The notes below the pieces were generated by a model. The model searched no databases, was not told where the DNA came from, and saw only the letters and a program-made list of their open reading frames with translations. Positions 20,353-32,605 of a DNA stretch of 64,000 bases are shown here, piece after piece (position 1 is the stretch's first letter; every line of letters starts with the position of its first letter). The DNA comes from Catonia carolina (lineage: Eukaryota; Arthropoda; Insecta; Hemiptera; Achilidae), in NCBI GenBank assembly GCA_035578175.1, contig JAQMRL010000006.1, positions 62,226,501 through 62,290,500 of the forward strand, given 5' to 3'. The position numbers and the translations under genes were made by a program.

Positions 20353-20694
20353 TCAGATTAGAAGAGGAAATTTTGAACTTTGTTTGATGTAGTTAAAAGC
20401 TCTAACTTTTGTCATCATGGGGATTGGATATAACCCTGCCTTGATTGCCTCCATACATCTCCTATTCTGTCTTTCCTGTTCAGTAAAATCCTGCCACCAG
20501 TTTAAAGTTTTCCTTCCACCACGTTTGTGGACGATTTCTATTTTTATTTTGCTTAACCATGTCCTCATGAAATTTACACCTCTTGAATACTCTAGTCTGT
20601 CAATCATCGTCTGCCCATTGTGTGTCCAGTCCATTGCAATTTCAATGATGTCACGGTTGCAAATAAATAATTTAATTTTTTTACAAATAACCAC
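20353..20694 (-). CDS. Unassigned 113-codon ORF
   Basis: One of the longest frames in the window that is neither low-complexity nor a recognised transposon fragment. The translated sequence has mixed composition, with 'AMDWTHNGQTMIDRLEY', 'RTWLSKIKIEIVHKRGGRKT', 'WWQDFTEQERQNRRCMEAI' and a basic, hydrophilic centre. No domain, signal peptide or membrane segment is recognised. The first ~15 residues look like read-through of AT-rich DNA, so a real coding start or splice acceptor may lie further in. It may be an exon of a host gene, a fragment of an unrecognised retroelement, or chance. The opposite-strand frame 20417-20722 is its shadow. Confidence 0.25.
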   Translation of the reverse strand: MVICKKIKLFICNRDIIEIAMDWTHNGQTMIDRLEYSRGVNFMRTWLSKIKIEIVHKRGGRKTLNWWQDFTEQERQNRRCMEAIKAGLYPIPMMTKVRAFNYIKQSSKFPLLI

Positions 20695-20722
20695 ATTTCC
20701 CGTTCGATCTTATTCTAATTAA

Positions 20723-21724
20723 ATTCCTTATTTTGCATAGTAGATTTTGCTGTGTTTAAAAAGAATTCATTTTTATATTTTTCATAATTTTGGACAGTTA
20801 AATTGTCAAGATTTTTAAAGTTAAATTTTTTGCGTTGTTAAACATTACTCTTCTTACTTTGTCAAAATACTTTCTTAATTAAATAGTACAGGTATTTTAT
20901 AAACTTGTATTTACTATTCTAATTGCTGATGATTCAATAGTTTACGCCATTTAAAATTAAAATAAATGAAAAAATTCCATTTATGAGACGACGCGTCTAA
21001 TGGCTGGTGGCAATTTTTAAAAAAGGCTTACCTTTGAATTATGGTGTAATGAGACGAATTTAATGGACACCTGGATTTGTTTATATTTGAGTATATTGAA
21101 ATAAATATAAATAATTCCAGCTGATTAAGATAAAATATTTAAAAATTATTTAATTTTCATTAACAAAATATGGTTACTAGGCAACTAAGAAGAAGAAATA
21201 AAAATTGTAAATTATTTTAGTGTGGGGCTGAATATCAAGCAAGCGAGTAGGTCCCGCATTCGTTCTAAAAAATATATTAATATTAGAAGAGAATTTACTT
21301 AAAGTTGAAAAATACATAGTTATATAAGAAGGACGTTAAATGTTAATACATATAAATTGTTGTTGTTAGATTTTTTTAATATTCAAATCAAATAAAACCA
21401 GTAAGTTGATTTAACAGTATTAAGAACAGGAGCATTATTTTAGAATTGCATTTAAACAATGAAACTTGTGATTGTAATTATGAAAATATATTAATTAAAT
21501 AAAAACCATAATGTATAAATGTGAATAATGCTTTATTGAATGAAATAGGAGGCAAGGTAAAATGGAAAAATAATAAAATCAAACTTGAAAGCTGATACAA
21601 CACCAATAAAGAATACAATATTAATTTAATTATTTATTACAAATTTGGCTAATCCCTCGTGGGGATAATATAATTTATTACAATGGCAAAAACAATTAGG
21701 GATTTTTTTAAGATTTCTTTAAGA
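20723..21724. other. AT-rich spacer, nothing recognised
   Basis: No ORF above background or repeat ends recognised. Confidence 0.5.
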
Positions 21725-22010
21725 GGAATCGAAGGTCACTAACTTCCGGTTAAAACCGGAACTTAAAACCCATAGATATCTATCTGTATCTACTCTTTAA
21801 AATGAATCATTGCCACTAGTTTTGTTTCAAAATTCTGGCATTTATTTTTTGACTTCCGGTTTTAGTTTACTTTCAGTCAAAACTAGAACTTCAAACCCAA
21901 TTCAGGTTCACTACCTTTTTGTAAATATTACGAATCCGAAAATCGTTTGTTGTGATCCCTTTCATCATTTATTTAGTTGGAAAATTAAGTTGACTGGATA
22001 ATCTGAACAC
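21725..22010 (-). repeat. CCGGAAGT-containing repeat, copy 1
   Basis: Contains TTCCGGTT-AA-AACCGGAA (21744-21761, perfect inverted repeat), 'gacttccggtttt' and 'acgaatccgaaaatcg'. The complement of this combination recurs at 61555-61965 ('gaaccggaagtcaagaaat', 'ggttttcggattcgtaat'). A diverged dispersed repeat of unknown class. Confidence 0.5.
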
Positions 22011-22892
22011 TGTAAAATATTAAAAATGAGTTATTTACATAACCAAAAATTTTCTATCATAGAAATAATGTCTATTACTGTACATGAAAATTAACATAAT
22101 TTTGCATATACATGAACATCTTTCTATAAACCTGTGCTTATACTACAAACAGATAAAACATAAACGGGAATTTGTGAGATTCTAGAAACCCTCTTTCATA
22201 TCACTGTACACCCTCAATACCCCTCAGTTACTTTATCCACCCTTCAGTAACTCATTCCTCACAAATATACCCCTTGTTCTTTTTCCTCATAAACATGGGG
22301 TAGTTTTCTCATCCCATCAAACTAACTCCATCGTTCTTTAACATGAAGGAACAGTCCAAAAGCTTTCACCACTTTTTATTCAGAGTTTATTAGTAACCCT
22401 CAAGGTTTGAAACCATCTCCCTCACACACGTGTATGGATTAATGGGTCGATGAACAATTAAAAAAGTGCGATCAGTTACGCACGTGTGTGTATGATTGCG
22501 GGTGTATTTTGTCATCGCGTTTGAAGGACGATGATAAATACTTTATTGCTCTCAAAGGATTAAAGTAAAATTTATTAATGTTTGTTTAAAACAATATCTA
22601 TATTTCATGAGATCAACCATCCATTAATATAATGTTTAAGACCTGTTCACTCTCACATATTTTATTTTAATTTTTAAAGGCTTACAAATTTCAATATTTA
22701 ACGTGTAATAACATTATAAAAATACTCTTCTTCTTCTATTATCATTAAAATATTAGATCCCAGGACTTGTTCCAGTATCCATCTAGCCACTGGTCGCTTC
22801 GTATAACCCATTCCAATTAGTTTGTAACTTTTGACCTATTTTGGAAACCAATGTATGGATATTCTTGAAGATGATCGTTCCATTTTCGGTAG
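22011..22892. other. AT-rich spacer, nothing recognised
   Basis: Only chance pyrimidine-rich stretches near 22190-22330. Confidence 0.5.
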
Positions 22893-22894
22893 TA

Positions 22895-23719
22895 TAGATA
22901 CTTTAGTCACGAGATTGCCTTTTGCGTATGGATAGGCTGTGAGGAAGAGAAGTGAATATTTGACAGTGCTGCCAACCTCAACAGTGAGACACTACTCGTA
23001 GTATACATTTCACTATTGTGCAGTTACTACATACATTTTGTAAGCTATGGTTTATTTCGAGAAAATGTTTTCTTCACAAACATTTAAGAAATAAATGTGA
23101 CTAGCAATATTGCCTAAAGCTTAATTTAATGACTAGAAATGTTTGATTTACTGTAATTAGGCTACCAGTTACCTTATTCCATTGGAACAAAATTTTCCAC
23201 GAATGAATCACCTTCTTTACTATCGCTGTCACCGGCGTCGTCACTATCAGTCTCACTAGTATCTACCTAACTGTTCCCATTTTTACCAGGTGTCAACAAA
23301 ACTGTTAAAAAATAGCTTCTTCATGTCTTTAATTTCCTTCTTTATTTTTCGAATTGTCGGAAGAAAAACATCACATTAGTTAGCCGCTCGCTTACTGCTT
23401 ATGTTAAGAGGCACGGATAAGCATTTTTGCTTAGCTTCATCTTCACAACGTTTTATTACATTGTATATTAAATTTCGTTCAGCACTGTGAACAGTTTGAG
23501 TACGTTTTAGAGAAACCGACATTTATGTTTAAGGTAACAAACAGTTATATTCGTACCGTCAACGTACAAAAGGTTCCGCGATTGTACTATATGCTCTGGG
23601 TATAGTATAAGTTGTTATGTTTGTTGTACTGAAATTAAAGCAGTCGCGCATGCGCACTGATGCTTTTTCCCCTTTACTCCTCGTTGCAAACAAAGGCAAA
23701 ATCTTGACTCAAGTGACTA
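22895..23719 (-). mobile_element. TA-flanked DNA transposon, copy 1
   Basis: 825 bp with ~25 bp inverted ends (TAGATACTTTAGTCACGAGA on the left; complement of ...TTGACTCAAGTGACTA on the right) and a TA duplication. The minus strand from about 23522 encodes a broken N-terminal fragment: a short basic start, 'VHSAERNLIYNVIKRCEDEA', and a helix-turn-helix-like 'SLPTIRKIKKEIKD' region with a stop inside. This resembles the N-terminal DNA-binding part of Tc1/IS630-like (DDE) transposases; the catalytic domain is absent. Non-autonomous. Homologue at 41764-42593. Confidence 0.75.
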
Positions 23720-23799
23720 TATTCCATAATTGTCTTTTAAGAGATCCAACACCTAATTCGCGCTGTATATTTTCACTCAGACAAGTATTAAATTGTGTT

Positions 23800-24189
23800 C
23801 TTGTTGTTTAGGTCATCTGCCGAAAGGCTGGTTTGAACTTCTTGAGAATTTACTAAGTAAAAACAAGAAGAGAGGTGATTTACAATTGCCTTCCTCATTG
23901 AGTAAAAAAGTATGCTTATCGGCATGCCAGAACCTCTGAAAAGCATCTACTTTCCACACTGCTCCTTCACTTCATTCACAACAGGGTCTGGCTCTATAAT
24001 AAAATTCATTACTTTCACAGGAGATAACTCTGATTAGTGTCTTTTGCATCTCTACCTCTTCTGTTCTTAAATTATTCAGTCATTTAATGGGCTAACCATG
24101 TGATTAAAAACAGAACTTTTTATTTTAGCCCTGCAACAAACAGACTGAGTGTAAATAATTTGACACTCCACCTGTCTGTTATGGGCAGA
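23800..24189 (-). repeat. Family A repeat, copy A6
   Basis: Full-length copy on the minus strand, from 'cttgttgtttaggtcatctgcc' to 'cacctgtctgttatgggcag'. No nearby inverted partner; the next plus-strand copy is A7 at 46289. Confidence 0.9.
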
Positions 24190-24562
24190 AGATCTACCAA
24201 ATAAACATTAAATTACATAAAAAAATTATTTTAATTAAAAAATTAAGTTTTTAACAGGTTTTCCCAGAAAAATTATCATGTCACCAAGGAAGAATATTTT
24301 CATAATTTTATACTACTCGTTTTAGTGCAAAGGGAATTTTAGTTTATTTTTAAATATCAACTGTTTTTAATATTTTCAGCTAATTATTTAGAGTTGTAAC
24401 CAATCGTTAATGGGAGATATACTTGTTTGTGTAAATTTTATTTATGATTTGTGTCTTTTTGTTTTTTGCCTTTTCTCGTAAATTTAGATTTTTAATACTA
24501 CGTACATTTTTATCAGAAACCATTAATCTTATTTAGCTAAAATGTTTACCAATTTTTATTTG

Positions 24563-24657
24563 CACATGCAAAAATACCATACTTAAATTTTTTGATAAGT
24601 TTGATTTCCTTCACATGCAAAAATACCACATAAGTTTTTTGATAAGTTTGATTTCCT
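24563..24657 (+). repeat. ~48 bp tandem duplication
   Basis: Two adjacent units beginning 'cacatgcaaaaatacca' and ending 'tttgataagtttgatttcctt'; the second is a few bases shorter. Confidence 0.85.
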
Positions 24658-25779
24658 TATCTTTTACCAATAGTGTAAAAAATGCACCTGAAAATAGCAA
24701 ATTTAACGTCAGCGGGATACAAAGTACATTCTCCTTTTAAATAAATAAAGAAAATTTCAGGGTGAATTTAAATAAATCTAAAAATTAAACTAGAATAAGT
24801 TACATGTTTATTGAATTATACTAAAGGAAATCCGTGAGTGGTGTATTTAAAAAAAAAACAACGAAAACTATATAAAGTACTAGACATTTAGAAAAATAAT
24901 TTCAGATAAAACTAAAATAAAACATTAGTATAAAAACAGTTTAGTTATTTGCTATTATAATCTAAATCTAAAATAGGAGTACAATGGTAATGAAATAAAG
25001 TGAACTTTGAATTTAATCGCTGACTAATGAAGTAGAAAAATAAAAATCTAAATAAAAAAGACGAAAGTATTTCACAAAAGCGTTTTAATTAAATTTAGTC
25101 TGAATTTTGTAGAGAATTGAACTAAACAACTGTAGGTTGAATAGAAAATAATGGAATAACTTTGTTCCAGTTTCTCCACGAATGTTTAAAATGAAGTCCG
25201 CGATACAGAAAATACTTAAGCTTTCCCTATACCACGTTCACTCGTATACTACTTTCAGTAGCACTTGCTGTTAAAAGTATGCTGCAATTTTCAATTTTGC
25301 ATTACGATTCAATTTAAAAATTGAAATACAAAGGAAGATTTATTTAAAAATATGATTGCGTGTGTTATTTTTCATTTTTTCAATTATAAAATATTGTTTA
25401 GTTAATTAATTGTTGAAATAAACGATTATTTTTTTAAAAAAGTTTAATCAAGTGAAATGCTCATCACAATAAAGTTTCAGTACATTATAGTATATGGCAG
25501 AAACTTTTAATCGATATTCTATTTTGTTTAAAAAACCAAACACAAAAGATGCTTTTCGTTTTGTTTTAAGTGGTTGTATTAAAAATATTGTGTGAAATAC
25601 CCCAAAAAAGAATTAACAATCTAAAACATAATAAAGTAATTAAAACCCTGAGAATTAACCTGGGGGAATTTTGTCTCCAGTAAATTAAATGGAAGTACCA
25701 TTATTTACTTAGCAAATGGATGTTAATAAGAATTATTCAGATCAGAACAAAGGAAAGGTAATAGGGATTAAAACTGTAA
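24658..25779. other. AT-rich spacer, nothing recognised
   Basis: Very AT-rich with no signal. Confidence 0.5.
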
Positions 25780-26165
25780 AACATTCTGGCGTACCGTGCA
25801 GAAATCAGGAAATTGTCAGACAGAAGTATAAGGATGATTGCAGACGAGGAAAAAGTTGTTAGGTCTTAAAGCTTGACGAGATGAGGATGAAGCAGTCTGG
25901 GAAAAGGTAGGAAGGCTAAACCGTACGTTAGATGAAGTGCAAAAGTTAGAAATTGTTATGGTATGGACACCTGCGATCTATGGAAGAAGACAGGAAGCCC
26001 ATCAGTATATGGAACGCAACCCCGAGTGTCAAAGAAGAAAACAAACGCCTAGCAAAGCAATGGATAAGTGAATTAATGGAGGTGTGGACCAGTAGAGTTC
26101 TGCAAGGCCGTGACGGAGTGATAAATACGCTTGGCGTTTGGCATGTAAATAAATGGCGTTCATAG
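25780..26165 (+). pseudogene. LINE reverse transcriptase C-terminal relic
   Basis: The open part, 25953-26165, reads 'LWYGHLRSMEEDRKPISIWN', then 'KEENKRLAKQWISELMEVW' and 'RVLQGRD'. WYGH-R-ME-DR followed by RGRP-KRW is the conserved post-RT block of many arthropod LINEs; here GRP is eroded. Upstream, 25780-25950, retains weaker similarity in other frames. Confidence 0.7.
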
Positions 26166-26395
26166 CTGTAAAATGTAAAAGTTGGAAGTGATGATGAGTA
26201 TTATTCATTTACGCAATTTAAATCAGCCTGAAGTAGCTATTAGTAAGTATTTAGGCCTACTATTAAAAATACAATGACGATAAAAGTGGGTACTTAATAT
26301 AACTCTGCACTGTTCAGATAAATCTATATATAACTATTAACGTACGTCGTGAATAGCAAAGAAAAAAATCATACGTAGGTATAGACTATAATATT
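26166..26395. other. AT-rich spacer, nothing recognised
   Basis: Nothing recognised. Confidence 0.5.
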
Positions 26396-26399
26396 TTAA

Positions 26400-26935
26400 C
26401 CTCCTTGGACCTGACGGTAAAATGTACCATACCATTTCTTTGTATTAATTGAGACCCAGCAGCTTTTTACACGGTGCCTGGCTTGAGACCTACGATATAG
26501 TATACTACACCAGATATATTGAACTTTATGAGTCCTGATTAGAAAACTTATGGTGCTTTGGTTGAGACCAATGGTATAGTATACCTACTATACCTTGATT
26601 TCACTGGCATTTCACATACGTATTACGTAATACATTTGACTTTTTACCAGTGCACTATCTTTTGGCTCTTTGTTGTACTACAAATGATGTTTTTCTTGTA
26701 TTCTTTTTATCCCCATCAAAATAGTGCGCAACGCTTTAACTCCATCTACAAAGGAAAAAGTTTCTCAGGACTCAACCTTGGACCATACAGGTATAGTGTA
26801 CGACACCTACGGGTCTCTATCAATGCACATCACTACTGATATGTCAGGAATCCACGAAAGCAGCCTTCAAATAGTGTATTATAGCGTTGGGTCTCGGTAT
26901 ATTCAACTCAAAAAAATATCTCAGGTTCCAAAAGG
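26400..26935. mobile_element. piggyBac-like non-autonomous element
   Basis: 536 bp flanked by TTAA on both sides (26396-26399 and 26936-26939), with inverted ends CCTCCTTGGACCTGA and the complement TCAGGTTCCAAAAGG. Inside, near both ends, are repeats of 'gagacc.a.gGTATAGTATAC' (near 26488, 26570, and inverted near 26783). A TTAA target and CC-starting inverted ends define piggyBac-type transposition. The ORFs inside (26558-26839, 26724-26939) are not transposase. A MITE relying on a transposase in trans is inferred. Confidence 0.75.
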
Positions 26936-27184
26936 TTAATATAGCTTATTAAAACATACAGAACAAGCAAAAAAGCAGGATTACAGATTTATTTTGAAAA
27001 ACCCAAGTACATAACGAACATCAAATAGCCCCGCGTCACTTGAAGCCACAGAAAAATTGGTAAAGTTTGTAGTTTTAAGTAACTTGGAGCGAAAATACAA
27101 TCGAAGACCAGTGAAAAGGTAGCGAACAACAATAGACAAAGAAAGATGGCTGGTCCACTCCGAGGAATACACGACTTGTTTAAG

Positions 27185-27905
27185 GAGAAAGCACTCTTAT
27201 GACAAGCTAAGATCAGATTTTATAACACCGTAATAAAACCTGTGTGTCTGTATGCGAGTAAATTCCTAAGTATTGATGAAGAATGCTGGTCTAAGAGAAA
27301 CAGATAAATTTGAGTGTAAAATCCTTCGCAAAATAATGGGTTTGAAGAAAGTAGACAGAAATATTGGTTACGAGGTCAAGAACAAATGTACAAGGAAAAT
27401 GAACGGCTAATGGAAATGATTAGAAAAAGTAGTCGAAAATTTACCTGATACCTGTATAGAATGAATGACAACCGGGTGACAGAAAGTTTAAGTTTAGAAA
27501 GGATATTGAGAAAACCGGATTTTGAAATGGGTAATCGGACAATATAGATTACGCGGTCAAGAAAAACTCTACAAGAAAAATGAACGATTAATGGAAACGA
27601 TTAGAAAACAGACTGAAATTTCATGGACACTTGTATAGAATGAATGATAACCGGTTGAAAAAACAAATTTTGAAGACACAACAATAGGGTACTGAGAAAA
27701 CCGGAAAAACCGAGAAAACTTAATGAACCGAACCGAATTCAGACATCTAATGACGGCATTTAAGAATTTTCATAAACGGCAAAAACAAATATCGGGTGGA
27801 GAGAAAAAGGAGAAAAGCCTACGGTGAACAAATGCTGAGAATGTGGGCTACAAGAAAGTTTCCAGAAACGTCTAAACCTCACCTCATGTTGTCTAAAATT
27901 AGCTA
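27185..27905 (+). pseudogene. LINE reverse transcriptase C-terminal relic
   Basis: Mixed-frame translation: 'RFYNTVIKPVCLYASK', 'KLRKTDKFECKILRKIMGLKK', 'WLRGQEQMYKENERLMEMIR', 'YLYRMNDNRV', and at the end 'GEQMLRMWATRKFPETSKPHL'. These are the F-Y-V-KP-LYA, ILRKI-G and LYRM-D-R blocks of a LINE C-terminus. Part of it (27500-27660) is locally duplicated. Relatives on the minus strand: 30205, 56160, 59935. Confidence 0.75.
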
Positions 27906-27952
27906 TAAATGAACAAAAAAAAAAAATTGGAAACTATTTTTTACGTTCTCTC

Positions 27953-28246
27953 ACTTAGGTCTTATGGGCATGAAAACGTTTTAGGCACTTCATGTCATCA
28001 GTGTTATTCAAAAGTGCAGTAGCCAAAATATTAGTGTAATAGCGTAATTTGAAAATGTATTTTTCATTAAATTCATTCGCGGCACATTCTCACATTCATG
28101 AAATTATGCATTTCAGTATTTCTGGTAAATCAAGGAAAATTCCGTATAATCTTTCTCAGAATCTTACTTTGAAAGCGCTACAGTAGCCTATTTCAATACT
28201 GTTGTTACTTGTAGTGCCCTGAAAATGGATGCCCATAGGTCCACAC
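27953..28246. mobile_element. Candidate MITE, ~0.3 kb
   Basis: The left end 'acttaggtcttatgggcatgaa...ttaggcact' is matched inverted by the right end ('agtgccctgaaaatgg..gcccataggtccacac'), giving imperfect ~35 bp inverted repeats sharing ATGGGCAT and GGCACT. No clear target duplication, no ORF. Superfamily unknown. Confidence 0.5.
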
Positions 28247-28659
28247 AACTCTCGTAAAGGCTCTTGTGAGCACATGCGAACACATGCAAATTAATAATTC
28301 ATTTGTAAGCTAGAATCCTAATTTTCTACCCAAAATCCATTGCAATCGACGAATGTTTAATTTTTGTTTCTTTAACGTTATAAACAGCTTTTCAGTAAAA
28401 TACTCAAACTTTCGAAGATAATTACTGTTCTACAACGTTTATTTACAAACCAGCAATTGACGAAGTGTTCTAGCATATTGGTCTCTTGTATAATATTAAC
28501 CCATTCCGTTTCGAGAAACAATATTAGTATATATAATTTTCATCAAAATGTTCACCACAACTTAACAATTTGAAATGTTAATAAAGTCTATTCAAAAATT
28601 TGGTGTGAACCTCTCGCACGATTAATCTTGCCAATGAGAAGTATAACTTTGTATATTCA

Positions 28660-29440
28660 TGCGTAAACAATGGATAATTGCACCTATATCTAATTTCAAT
28701 CATGAGTGAATGACGTAAAATGAAACTCAATCTCTGTAGACATTAAAAAGTGGAAAATTATTGGCTCTAAAGTAGGCTTTATAGAATAAAATGCTTAAAA
28801 TGATAGTTGTAGAATTTTTAATTTTCTATAACTTTGATATACTTTTGTGGTAAAATGCATACTAAGGCCGTGATCTTAAAAGAACCCCATTTTAATCAAT
28901 TTCAATATAAACTAACAGACGCTTAACTAAGAGCTACTGAAAAAATACTTGAAATAAAATTAGTGGGTTTCTTAATTTTCTACAACTTTGATTACACACA
29001 CACACTTTTGCTTGAAAATGCAAATTGAGGACATAAATTAAAGAAGTTTACTACCGTAGTACAGCTCCCTAAGAATTGCAGCAGATACGCCACGCTCTAT
29101 CCTGTAGAGCACAAAAACTGTATAGTAAATGAAGCAATTATAGTAAGAGACCGTTTTTGAGAAAATAACAATAAATTAAAAAATCAACCGATTAAACTCT
29201 ACTTTTGGTGAATGATTTTGATGAAAAAATTTGAGTTGGGTACCCTTATGGTAGTTAACTTCGGTTTTAAGTTTCAATTTCGTACGATATTGTTCTTGAG
29301 ATATTATTTCAGGCACACACATACACTCAATACGCACTCTCACGCACACACACCAATCGTTAACGTATATTTCCGGCTAAAACTCGATTTAGAAAAATCT
29401 ACATGAAAAAATACTTTTCTTCCCTAGGGGCAAGATAAAA
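28660..29440 (+). mobile_element. Family X element, partial
   Basis: Matches the inner part of the family X terminal repeat ('caatcatgagtgaatgacg.aaaatgaaa') and then the family's internal region. That region has two ~155 bp tandem units, each with 'ttaattttct.taactttgat', then 'acttttg..aaaatgc', then a purine-rich stretch (starts near 28813 and 28968). Ends with 'aaaactcgattt.gaaaaatc', also at 46885-46915. No transposase frame recognised. Confidence 0.55.
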
Positions 29441-29444
29441 AAAA

Positions 29445-30204
29445 ATATTAAGTAGGTAGTCTAAATTATTCTTTAAACCACATTGTAATCGTTTTATAAT
29501 TAGATCAGTAGATCTCTACTCCCATTTTCTAGAAGTTATTTTCTAGTATCTTATCTTAGTATGTATTATTTAATAACAGAATAGATTATAAGCAGCGTAA
29601 GGGTGGGAAAGGGTTGAAGATAATCTCAACGTGGTGATGGTACAAGTAGTGAGATCTGGTGGTCAAATAAAGAGATAGAATTCTCCCTCAAATAATAGAG
29701 AAGTATTCTCTTTTGCGTTGAATTGGAAATGAGAGCGCAGTAGCTGTTACTGAACAGACATTATCTCATATAACAGATAGAATATTTATTTAATTCTTTA
29801 ATTTTAAGTAATTAACTATTTACATTTTCCTGGAATTTATATTTAACGTAATAAAATAATATTTTATTATAATTTATTTATACGTTCACTGTTGATTTCG
29901 TATTGTAAACGTCATTAAAAATAATTGTCAATGTAAATTAATTAATGAGACAATTAATTAATTACTAATGCAAAATAAATGAATGCATAGCAATTAAAAT
30001 TTACATTAATTTATTACTGCAATTTATGTTCTCGCAATTCTTTTAGATTCAATATTTTCTGTTTATACATGGTGTCCCATGAAAGTTGTTGTTGTTGTAC
30101 AAGTGAAAATAAATTAAAAATGTTCATGGTAACGTAGGTAGACATGGACATAACCATTTATTTAACTCATACGTAAATAATGGTATATTTATCATACGAA
30201 ATAT
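29445..30204. other. AT-rich spacer, nothing recognised
   Basis: Nothing recognised. Confidence 0.5.
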
Positions 30205-31275
30205 TTTTTCTCTCGTACAGGTACAATTTCAGACCACGTGAAGTAACTTTAGACGTTTTTGGAAGCTCTTTTTCAGCCCACATTCTCAGTTCTCGTTCAC
30301 TTTACGCTTATCTCCTTTCTTAAGTCCACCCATTGTTCTGTTTTTGCTCTTTTTGGACGCCCCTAAAGTTTGTAATTATTTGTCTTAATTTGGTTCAGTT
30401 AATTAAGTTTTCTCGGTTTTTTCCAGTTTTCTCAATACCCTATTTTTATGTCTCTTAAAAATTTGTTTTTCTCAACCGGTTATCATTCATTCTATACAGG
30501 TGTCCATGAAATTTCAGTCTTTTTTCTAATCGTTTCCATTAATCGTCCATTTTTCTTGTAGAGTTTTTCTTGACCACGTAGGCTAATCTATATTGTCCGA
30601 TTACTAGCTTCGGACCCATTATCTTGCGAAGGATCTTTCTTTCAAATTTCTCTGCTTATTTTAGACCAGCCTTTTCACCCATTCTAGGGCATTCACTTGC
30701 GTACAGACACACAAAATTCATCACAGTGTTATAGTGTCTAATCTTGGCTTGTTTTGAGAGTGCTTTCTTCTTAAACAAGTGGTGAGTTCCTTGGAGCGCA
30801 CCGGCCATTTTTCCTCGTGTTTTGTTGTTCGCTTCCTTTTTGCTGTATTTACTTCGATTATTTCTCCTAGTTACAAGCTATCAACTTTTTCTAATTCTTC
30901 CGTATTTTGTTTTTAAGTGACACGGGGGTATTTTGATCTTTGTTATGTATTTAGTTTTCTCGAAGGAAATCTGTATTCCTGCTTTTTCTAATTGTTATTT
31001 TAACACGCTGATTTGTTCTATTGTTGTTTCCGTGTTCCTAGAAACGTTGCAAGTTCATTTGCAAAAGTAAGAAAGTTTATCTTTGAATCGTTCTTTAATC
31101 CTCCTATGTGTAATTGGTTTAACAATTCTTTATTGGCAAGTTTTTTCCCATTCCTAAATAACTTTCTCCAGCACACAGTTACAAAAAAAAAAAACTGGTG
31201 ACAGTCTATCACCTGGCCTAACGCCTGTTTTAATTTGAAACTCTTTCACGATTTCTCCTAGAAATTTTTATATTT
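30205..31275 (-). pseudogene. LINE reverse transcriptase relic (palm to C-terminus)
   Basis: Read on the minus strand from the right. 'GEIVKEFQIKTGVRPGDRLS' is the RT block with G(V)R-GD. About 35 residues later 'ELLNQLHIGGLKNDSKIN' and 'LTFANELATF' cover the catalytic block, where the expected A-D-D reads A-N-E, so the active site is lost. Then come the C-terminal blocks also seen at 27185. Multiple frameshifts. The plus-strand frame 31013-31201 is a shadow. Confidence 0.8.
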
Positions 31276-32054
31276 ATATTTTTATATTATACAACAAGGA
31301 AGCTTATGAAGTTTGTTTTAAATTGCAATTTTTATCGAAAATATAATTATGTTTACAGTTCCCCTCAGCTGCTCAAACAGAAAGTGGTATGTAAAACATG
31401 ATGTAAAATAGAAAAAAAATTCATAAATTTTGTAAATTAATTATTTAATTTTGATATTTTTTAATGATTATTACTGAATAATCAAGGTATAAACCTATTT
31501 CTAACCAAGTATTTTTGAAGACTAGAAATACATTTTAAAGACAAATAAATAAGATGTAATTTCAAGAATTGGGTCACCCGTTAAAAGGATAATATATTAA
31601 CTGGGAAAAATACCATTAACTGAAAAACTAAATAAAAATTCTCTAAAAGGATCCGTGATCTCTTTAACTAAATAAATAAAAATATTAAAGTAATAAAATA
31701 TTTCTAGTATTTTTTAACAAAGAAAATGTATAATAAAAGTATGTTTATCATTTCTAGCAATGTGATAGCTGACTTTAAGTGGATGAATAATATAAAAAGA
31801 CGTGGGTTAAGAATTCATAAAAACAATACATTATAAATACAATTGTTTGCAGTTACTGGCGATAATAAATTCCAAACTCAATTTTTAACAAATCAATCTT
31901 CTTACATATTTTATTATTTCTCTTTCTCTAGCTATATATTAATATTCGAATAGGGATAGAAAATATACTACGAGGTTTGATAAAAAAATAACGGGAATTT
32001 CTTAATTTCGCGGGTTTTGTAAATGGGATTTCCAAAATGTAATTCGCTGCTGAT
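31276..32054. other. AT-rich spacer, nothing recognised
   Basis: Nothing recognised. Confidence 0.5.
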
Positions 32055-32480
32055 CGGACCAGTCCGTACTACTGCATCCAAACCAGTCTCTTAGCTTTTC
32101 TAGCCAGAATACTCTATGTCTGCCAACGTTCCGCTTATTGATTTTCTTCCCTTTGGATGATAAATTGTAAGGTGTGGTATTTAAGACCCCTAATCATATG
32201 TCCGAGATACAGAAGTTTTTTTCATCGCTGTTTCAATAAACTTAATCAACTTACATTCTTTACCCATTTTATCAAACACACCTCTATTTGTTATTCTGTC
32301 CGTTTACGAAATTCGCCACATCCTACGGTAGGACATCCTTTAAAGCCCTGTATTTTCTCTAAAATGGAGTCTTTTTTGAGTGTCCATACCTCCATCCCGT
32401 GCAACAGAACAGAGAAGACATAAAATCACTGCATTATCATTCTGAGCTCAATGCCAAGATCCCCGACTATACAGCAATTT
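32055..32480 (-). pseudogene. LINE reverse transcriptase C-terminal relic
   Basis: Minus-strand translation: 'YVFSVLLHGMEVWTLKKDS', 'LEKIQGFK', 'LLYLGHMIRGLKYHTLQFI', 'RRRVFWLEKLRDWFGCSS' and 'DWSDQQRITFW' (mixed frames). These are the GMEVWTL, YLGH--RG-KY and WL--LRDW-GCSS blocks of the same LINE type as 12126. The plus-strand frame 32157-32423 is its shadow. Confidence 0.8.
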
Positions 32481-32545
32481 CTTTAGCGACAAAAAATTAG
32501 TTAAATTAAAAGACACCACCCGTTAAACTAAAACATCATGTACGG

Positions 32546-32605
32546 AAATTGTGCAGCTTATGATTGTACATTACCGTGATCAAAATTAAAGAAAAAATAG
32601 TATAT
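32546..32605 (+). repeat. Fragment of Jockey-like 3' UTR
   Basis: 'aaattgtgcagct...acattaccgtgatcaaaattaaag' aligns with the 3' UTR after the Jockey-like C-terminus at 38383-38432 and with 12042-12108 on the minus strand. Confidence 0.5.

Noticed and set aside
32537..32580. THAP-domain start (an ATG followed by a CAAYxC-like pattern)
   Set aside because: The same DNA recurs at 38383 and 12042 as the 3' UTR of a Jockey-like LINE, so the pattern is accidental.
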